DNA from: JAPSGM01 sp036556985
Lineage (GTDB): Bacteria; Chloroflexota; Limnocylindria; QHBO01
Direction of reading: 5' to 3'
Assembly: GCA_036556985.1 (NCBI GenBank)
Contig: DATBIK010000054.1
Span: forward strand, 1 to 16,585
Length of the DNA stretch: 16,585 nt
Shown here: one piece after another, positions 12,821-16,585 of the stretch
How the letters are laid out: each line of letters opens with the position of its first letter
Numbering within the stretch: position 1 is the first letter of the stretch
The notes under the pieces: model-generated
The model's input: the letters and a program-made list of their open reading frames with translations, nothing else
Databases searched by the model: none
Told to the model about the DNA's origin: nothing
Program-made: the position numbers and the translations under genes

Positions 12821-14329
12821 TCAAGTTTCATTGACGTTCACGGGTTCGCGTGGCAGGCGCACAGTGAAGGTGGCCCCCTCGCCCAACGCGCTCGTGACGC
12901 CGATGCCGCCGCCGTGCATCTCGACGATCGAGCGGGCGATGGCCAGGCCCAGGCCGCTCCCCGAGGCGCGGGCGTCGCCGACGTTCGTGCCGCGGAAGAA
13001 GCGGTCGAAGATGAGCGGCAGGTCGGCCTCGGGGATGCCTGGGCCGGAGTCGCGCACCTCGATGACCGCCTCGTCGGGGCGCTCGACAAGGTCGACCACG
13101 ACCTCGCCACCGCGCGGGGTGAACTTCAGGGCATTGCCGACCAGGTTGGTGAGCAGCTGGACGATCCGCTCGCGGTCGAAGCGGAGCATGACCGGTGCGG
13201 AGGGCACCTCGAAGACGAGCGACACGCCGCGCTCCCCGGCCTGCTGGGAGTGGGCCTCGACCGTGGCGCGCACCGGCTCGCGGAGGTCGCCGCTCCGGAC
13301 GTCCATGGGGAAGATGCCGGCGTCGATCCGCGACAGGTCGAGCAGGTTGGTGCTCATCCACTCCAGCCGGTTGATCTGCTGCGTCGAGCGGTCGAGGAAC
13401 TCCCGGCGCTGGCCCTCCTCCACGTCGCCGTCGCGCTGGAGCTCGGTGAAGGTGCGCAGCGCGGCGATCGGCGTGCGCAGCTCGTGGGAGACGTCGGCCA
13501 CGAACTCGCGGAGGCGGTCGCGGTCCGCCGCGAGCAGGCGGAGCGACTCGGACAGCCGGTCGGCCATGACGTTGAACTGGCGCCCGAGCTCGTCGACCTC
13601 CACGATCTCGAACCGCGGAGCTCGCTCGTCGAGCTCCCCGGCGGCGAAACGTCCGGACACGCGTCGCAGCCGGGCGAGCGGACCGGTCAGGCGGCGCGCC
13701 GCCACCACCCCGACCACGAGTGAGACGGCGAGCGCCGCCAGGCCGGCACCGATGAGCGTGCCGTTCACCCGCTGCAGCGTGCTCTCCCGGTTCGTGTACA
13801 CGTCGCTCACCGTGTAGACGAGGCGGATCGTCCCCCCGAACCCGTCGGGGACGAGGCCCTGGATCGTCTGCGCCTCCACCTGCGGATCGGGGAGCAACCC
13901 CGCCTCTCGCAGCGCGGCCGCGGTGCCTTCGCCCGGGGTCGCGCGGGCGCCGATCGGCCCGTTCTCGTCGTCGTAGCGGATCGTCACCGTGCCCTGTGCC
14001 AGCGAGTTCGCGGCGCGCTGCGCCAGGTTGGCGAGGAGCACCGTGTTCCGCAGCTCGGGGGTGCGCAGGACGCTGCGGTTCGTCTGGTCGTAGTTCTCCG
14101 CGACGCTCTCGACGAGGATCGCGGTCGAGATCGCTGCCGAGGCCGCGCGACGTTCGGCCTGGTCGACGAAGTAGCCGGGCAGAATCTGCGACAGCGCCAC
14201 GCCGGAGACGAGGAGCGCCACGACGACCACGCTCGCCAGGGCGAGCACGAGCCGCACGTTGAGCCGCTGCGGCAGGGCGGCCGCCTGGCGCATCGGCGAG
14301 AGCAGGCGGTCAGTCCTCGGCGAAGGCAT
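12821..14329 (-). CDS. Sensor histidine kinase with HAMP domain
   Basis: A 502-residue membrane sensor, partner of the response regulator just upstream. Two helices (about 27-48 and 190-211) flank an extracytoplasmic sensor of about 140 residues that I cannot assign. A HAMP linker follows, then the dimerisation domain with the phospho-acceptor FVADVSHELRTPIAALRTF (His282), then the ATPase: NLVGNALKFTP (N box), VRDSGPGIPEADLPLIFDRFFR (G1/F region, quoted in part: DSGPGIP) and GSGLGLAIARSIVEMHGG (G2). The start is not certain: ATG 14329 overlaps the regulator by 20 nt; TTG 14335 and ATG 14293 are in frame, and the last puts 14 residues before the first helix. No start has a clear Shine-Dalgarno site. 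Adjacent htrA suggests the signal is envelope stress. Confidence 0.93.
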   Translation of the reverse strand: MPSPRTDRLLSPMRQAAALPQRLNVRLVLALASVVVVALLVSGVALSQILPGYFVDQAERRAASAAISTAILVESVAENYDQTNRSVLRTPELRNTVLLANLAQRAANSLAQGTVTIRYDDENGPIGARATPGEGTAAALREAGLLPDPQVEAQTIQGLVPDGFGGTIRLVYTVSDVYTNRESTLQRVNGTLIGAGLAALAVSLVVGVVAARRLTGPLARLRRVSGRFAAGELDERAPRFEIVEVDELGRQFNVMADRLSESLRLLAADRDRLREFVADVSHELRTPIAALRTFTELQRDGDVEEGQRREFLDRSTQQINRLEWMSTNLLDLSRIDAGIFPMDVRSGDLREPVRATVEAHSQQAGERGVSLVFEVPSAPVMLRFDRERIVQLLTNLVGNALKFTPRGGEVVVDLVERPDEAVIEVRDSGPGIPEADLPLIFDRFFRGTNVGDARASGSGLGLAIARSIVEMHGGGIGVTSALGEGATFTVRLPREPVNVNET

Positions 14330-15005
14330 ATCCAACGCCGCGCACGGTCTTGATGTACCGCGGTTGGGCGGGATCGGGCTCGATCTTCTCGCGGATGTGG
14401 CTGACGTGGACGTTGATCGTCCGCTCGTCGGCCTCGAGCGCCTCGTAGTCGCGGACGAGCTCGAGCAGCTGGGTGCGGGTATACACCCGGCCCGGGCGCG
14501 CGGCGAGATGGCGGAGCAGGTCGAACTCGGTCGTGGTCAGATTGATGCGCTCGCCGTCGCGCGTGACCCGACGCCGCTCGAGGTCGATGACGAGGTCGCC
14601 GCGCCGCAGGGTGCGCCCGGTCTGCGTGTCGGCGAGCTCCCCGTAGGCGCGGCGCAGGAGCGCCTTCACCCGGCTCGCCAGCTCGCGGACGCTGAACGGC
14701 TTCACGAGGTAGTCATCGGCGCCGATCTCGAGGCCCACGACCTTGTCGACCTCGTCCGAGCGCGCGGTGAGGAAGAGCACCGGGGCGCGCGATTCGCGGC
14801 GCAGCTGGCGCAGCACCTCGAAGCCGTCGATCCCGGGCAGGCGCACGTCGAGCACGACGAGGTCCGGGGCGATGTCGCCGAAGCGGGACAGGGCGTCCTC
14901 GCCGGTCGGCACGACGCTGACGTCGTATCCCTCGCGCTCCAGCGCGACCTGGACGCCGCGCGCCACGGCGGGCTCGTCCTCCACGATCATGATGTGACTG
15001 GCCAT
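14310..15005 (-). CDS. OmpR/PhoB-family response regulator
   Basis: A 231-residue DNA-binding regulator. The receiver domain (1-120) has the acidic pair Glu9/Asp10, phospho-acceptor Asp53 in VVLDVRLPG, switch Thr80 in LFLTAR and Lys102 in DDYLVKPF. The winged-helix output domain (about 135-229) shows LTTTEFDLLRHLA, the TRTQLLELVRDY segment, the recognition helix ERTINVHVSHIREKIE and the closing wing YIKTVRGVGYAF. It is phosphorylated by the downstream histidine kinase. The ATG at 15005 has no Shine-Dalgarno site; TATCAT 9 nt upstream suggests a leaderless mRNA. First gene of a three-gene unit with the kinase and htrA, which is a likely target of its own regulation. Confidence 0.95.
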   Translation of the reverse strand: MASHIMIVEDEPAVARGVQVALEREGYDVSVVPTGEDALSRFGDIAPDLVVLDVRLPGIDGFEVLRQLRRESRAPVLFLTARSDEVDKVVGLEIGADDYLVKPFSVRELASRVKALLRRAYGELADTQTGRTLRRGDLVIDLERRRVTRDGERINLTTTEFDLLRHLAARPGRVYTRTQLLELVRDYEALEADERTINVHVSHIREKIEPDPAQPRYIKTVRGVGYAFAED

Positions 15006-15014
15006 CGGCCCACG

Positions 15015-15020
15015 ATGATA
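15015..15020 (-). promoter_or_regulatory. -10 box of the two-component/htrA operon
   Basis: Minus-strand GCTATCAT followed by 9 nt and the ATG at 15005. Both the box and the 9-nt distance match the promoter of the unrelated gene at 4663, where GCTACAAT is also followed by 9 nt; even the spacer (CGNGGNCCG) is alike. No -35 box is convincing. Confidence 0.55.
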
Positions 15021-15142
15021 GCCCGATGCGGCGGTGTACCCGGCTCATGCGTTCGGTGGCCAGCGCCTGCGCAAGGCGGCGTGTGCTCACCCGGGGGAAC
15101 CGGGCCGGATTCCCTGGGCACGACCGACCGATGGAGCTCGCC

Positions 15143-15171
15143 TTGCCGCCGGGCGGGTCGACTGCTATCCT
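15143..15171 (+). promoter_or_regulatory. Promoter of rplY
   Basis: TTGCCG (15143-15148), 17 nt, TATCCT (15166-15171), in the context CTGCTATCCT. This is one of the two best two-box promoters in the window. Transcription from about 15178 gives a leader of about 74 nt, with a small hairpin TCCGG/CCGGA (15203-15218). The 246-nt gap also holds the opposing regulator promoter and a hairpin CCCGG/CCGGG at 15090-15104. Confidence 0.55.
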
Positions 15172-15251
15172 CCCGGCTCGCGCACGCAGACGCCAACCGC
15201 CGTCCGGCCATGCCCGGATGCGCATTTCGATTCGAGGTTCGACACCCGCTC

Positions 15252-15956
15252 ATGGACTTGCAGATCGCCGTCGACGCCCGCACCGCGTCCGGCAAGGCTA
15301 CGAAGCGCCTCCGCGCCGACGGCATCGTGCCGGGGGTCGTCTTCGGCAAGAAGGCCGGCTCGGTGCCGGTGCAGCTCGACGCCAAGGCCTTCGAGGCGCT
15401 GTACCGCGAGGCCGGCCGAACGAGCATCATCAGGCTCACGGTCGACGGCGGCGGCGCCACGAGCGTCGTCATCAAGAGCGTCCAGCGCAACCCGCTGACC
15501 GGGCGCGCCATCCACGTCGACTTCTTCGCCCCCGACCTCACCCATGAGATGCAGGCGAACGTGCCGATCGTCTTCACCGGCACCGCGCCGGGCGTCGAGG
15601 CCACGGGTGGCTCACTGTTCACCTCGCTCGATTTCCTGAAGGTGAAGGCGCTGCCGGCCGACATGCCGCACGAGTTCACGGTGGACGTCAGCTCCCTCGT
15701 CGACCTGGACACCGCCATCCTGGTTCGCGACGTGGCCGTCGCCGAGACGGTGACCGTCCTCAACGACTCCGAGGAGCTGGTGGCCAAGGTCATGCCGCCG
15801 CGGGTCGAGGTCGAGCCCGAGCCGGTCGTCAGCGAGGAGGAGCTCGAGGGCGAGGCTGCCGAGGGCGCCGAGGGCGCCGCGGCAGAGGGTGGCGAGGCAG
15901 CCGAGGGCGGTGCGCCGACCGAGGGCGACTCCGGCGAGGAGCCTGCGACCGAGTAG
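15252..15956 (+). CDS. rplY: 50S ribosomal protein L25, long CTC form
   Basis: A 234-residue two-domain L25/Ctc protein that binds 5S rRNA in the large subunit and, in its long form, is associated with general stress in Bacillus. The N-terminal L25 domain (about 1-92) has KATKRLRADGIVPGVVFGK, VVIKSVQRNPLTGRAIHVDF; the C-terminal TL5/CTC beta domain follows (about 98-185: LTHEMQANVPIVFTG, LPADMPHEFTVDVS, ILVRDVAV). The last 50 residues are nearly all Glu, Ala and Gly, an acidic disordered tail. The ATG at 15252 begins MDLQIAVDART, the usual family N-terminus; the frame open far upstream is antisense to the regulator and not real. GAGG is 14 nt upstream, a long spacing. Its own promoter precedes it. 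Confidence 0.95.
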   Translation: MDLQIAVDARTASGKATKRLRADGIVPGVVFGKKAGSVPVQLDAKAFEALYREAGRTSIIRLTVDGGGATSVVIKSVQRNPLTGRAIHVDFFAPDLTHEMQANVPIVFTGTAPGVEATGGSLFTSLDFLKVKALPADMPHEFTVDVSSLVDLDTAILVRDVAVAETVTVLNDSEELVAKVMPPRVEVEPEPVVSEEELEGEAAEGAEGAAAEGGEAAEGGAPTEGDSGEEPATE

Positions 15957-15972
15957 CCGCGCCGGCCGGGCG

Positions 15973-15978
15973 TACACT
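15973..15978 (+). promoter_or_regulatory. -10 box of the deacetylase-like gene
   Basis: TACACT lies 8 nt before the GTG at 15987, predicting a leaderless transcript with a GTG start. The hexamer is identical to the box at 8271. The region overlaps a GCCGGCCGGGC/GCCCGGC palindromic stretch just after rplY. Confidence 0.5.
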
Positions 15979-15986
15979 GCCCGGCG

Positions 15987-16585
15987 GTGCTCATCGTCGC
16001 GATCCACGACGTCGCGACCTCCACGCTCGGCGAGGTCGAGTGGCTCCTCGAGCGCCTCGACGCGGTGGGTGTCGAGCGCCGCGTCCTCAAGGTCATCCCG
16101 GCAGATCCGGCCGGGGGCGACGATGCGCCGCTCGTCGACCGGCTCCGCCGGGAGGCGAGCAACGGCTCCGAGATCGTGCTCCACGGCTGGAGCCACCGCG
16201 CCGATGGGCCGCTGCGCGGCTCGTTCCGCGACCGCCTGCGCGCGCGGCTCTTCGCCGGCGACGCCGCCGAGCTGCTCTCCCTGCCGGACGACGAGGTCCG
16301 GCGCCGCGTGGCGGCCGGCCGGGACTGGCTGAACGGCCACGGCCTGGCGGCGACCGGGTTCTGCCCGCCGGCCTGGCTGGCGACCGCCGGCCTGCCCGAT
16401 GCGCTGCGCGAGGCCGGCTTCCGCTACCTCGTCACGCTCCGCGGGCTGCGCGACCTCGGGCGCCGGCGGACGATCACCCTGCCGCCGCGCGGCTACATGG
16501 GCGCCGGAGCCACCCAGGAGCGGCTCGTCCGGGTCGGCGAGGCCGTGCTGTCGCGTCCGCTGCGCGCGCTTTTGCGCGCGCCGGC
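15987..16585 (+). CDS. DUF2334 / polysaccharide-deacetylase-like protein (3' partial)
   Basis: The frame stays open for 199 codons to the right edge. The start VLIVAIHDVATSTLGEVEWL carries the HD pair (His7, Asp8) typical of the deacetylase NodB-like fold; EIVLHGWSH (His66, His70) looks like the metal-binding HxxxH, and GFCPPAWLAT fits the DUF2334 branch. Such enzymes remove acyl groups from cell-surface sugars, but substrates of DUF2334 proteins are mostly unknown. No signal peptide is seen, so cytoplasmic action is possible. GTG 15987 is chosen because the conserved first strand starts right there and a -10 box lies 8 nt upstream. It begins 30 nt after rplY and probably has its own promoter. 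Confidence 0.82.
   Translation, partial: MLIVAIHDVATSTLGEVEWLLERLDAVGVERRVLKVIPADPAGGDDAPLVDRLRREASNGSEIVLHGWSHRADGPLRGSFRDRLRARLFAGDAAELLSLPDDEVRRRVAAGRDWLNGHGLAATGFCPPAWLATAGLPDALREAGFRYLVTLRGLRDLGRRRTITLPPRGYMGAGATQERLVRVGEAVLSRPLRALLRAP

Noticed and set aside
14259..15251. Upstream extension of the rplY frame
   Set aside because: It is antisense to the response regulator and lacks family similarity; the L25 N-terminus begins at 15252 just after a good promoter.

Overview
The window is about 70% GC by eye, densely coded on both strands, with short intergenic gaps and no phage, insertion sequence or CRISPR array visible. The gene set points to a high-GC bacterium that is not a proteobacterium: a PASTA-type Ser/Thr kinase, long CTC-type ribosomal protein L25 with an acidic tail, proline-rich membrane-anchored HtrA beside an OmpR-type two-component pair, a KGG-repeat protein, and several apparently leaderless genes. 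A soil or freshwater Chloroflexota (Limnocylindria/Ellin6529-like) is my best guess and an actinobacterium the alternative. This is inferred from gene content and composition, not from a marker search.

Layout: 1-2274 is the 3' part of an APH-kinase/class-III-aminotransferase fusion, open at the left edge. 2275-2532 is intergenic with four copies of a 20-nt hairpin motif. 2533-3135 is a molybdopterin oxidoreductase of the sulfite-oxidase fold, convergent with a KGG-repeat stress protein (3139-3396, minus). Then come a small three-helix membrane protein (3531-3839), tRNA-Glu(UUC) at 3863-3939, and two coupled minus-strand genes of unknown role (3945-4663). galU (4815-5687) follows behind a structured leader, then a PASTA kinase (5779-7458) and trxA (7714-8040). 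A repeat-rich gap (8041-8304) precedes a compact cluster: a Cys-rich two-CW-like protein, folC, folP and folB (8305-11462). On the minus strand, a response regulator, a histidine kinase and an HtrA protease (15005 down to 11459) meet folB tail to tail with overlapping stop codons. The right end has rplY/ctc (15252-15956) and the start of a DUF2334/polysaccharide-deacetylase-like gene cut by the edge.

Functional themes: cell envelope and envelope stress (galU, PASTA kinase, two-component system with HtrA, deacetylase-like protein), folate synthesis (folC-folP-folB, translationally coupled), and redox or stress housekeeping (trxA, Moco enzyme, KGG protein). A shared promoter style recurs: a -10 box of the form (G/C)CTANNNT, in five cases only 8-9 nt before the start codon, which suggests leaderless mRNAs.

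The most unusual signals are non-coding: two intergenic repeat families (2287-2473 and 8068-8217), the three-way-junction leader of galU, the leaderless promoters, and a chain of two mini-ORFs running into htrA. Among proteins, the kinase/phospho-lyase fusion and the 12-cysteine two-CW protein ahead of the folate genes deserve a second look.
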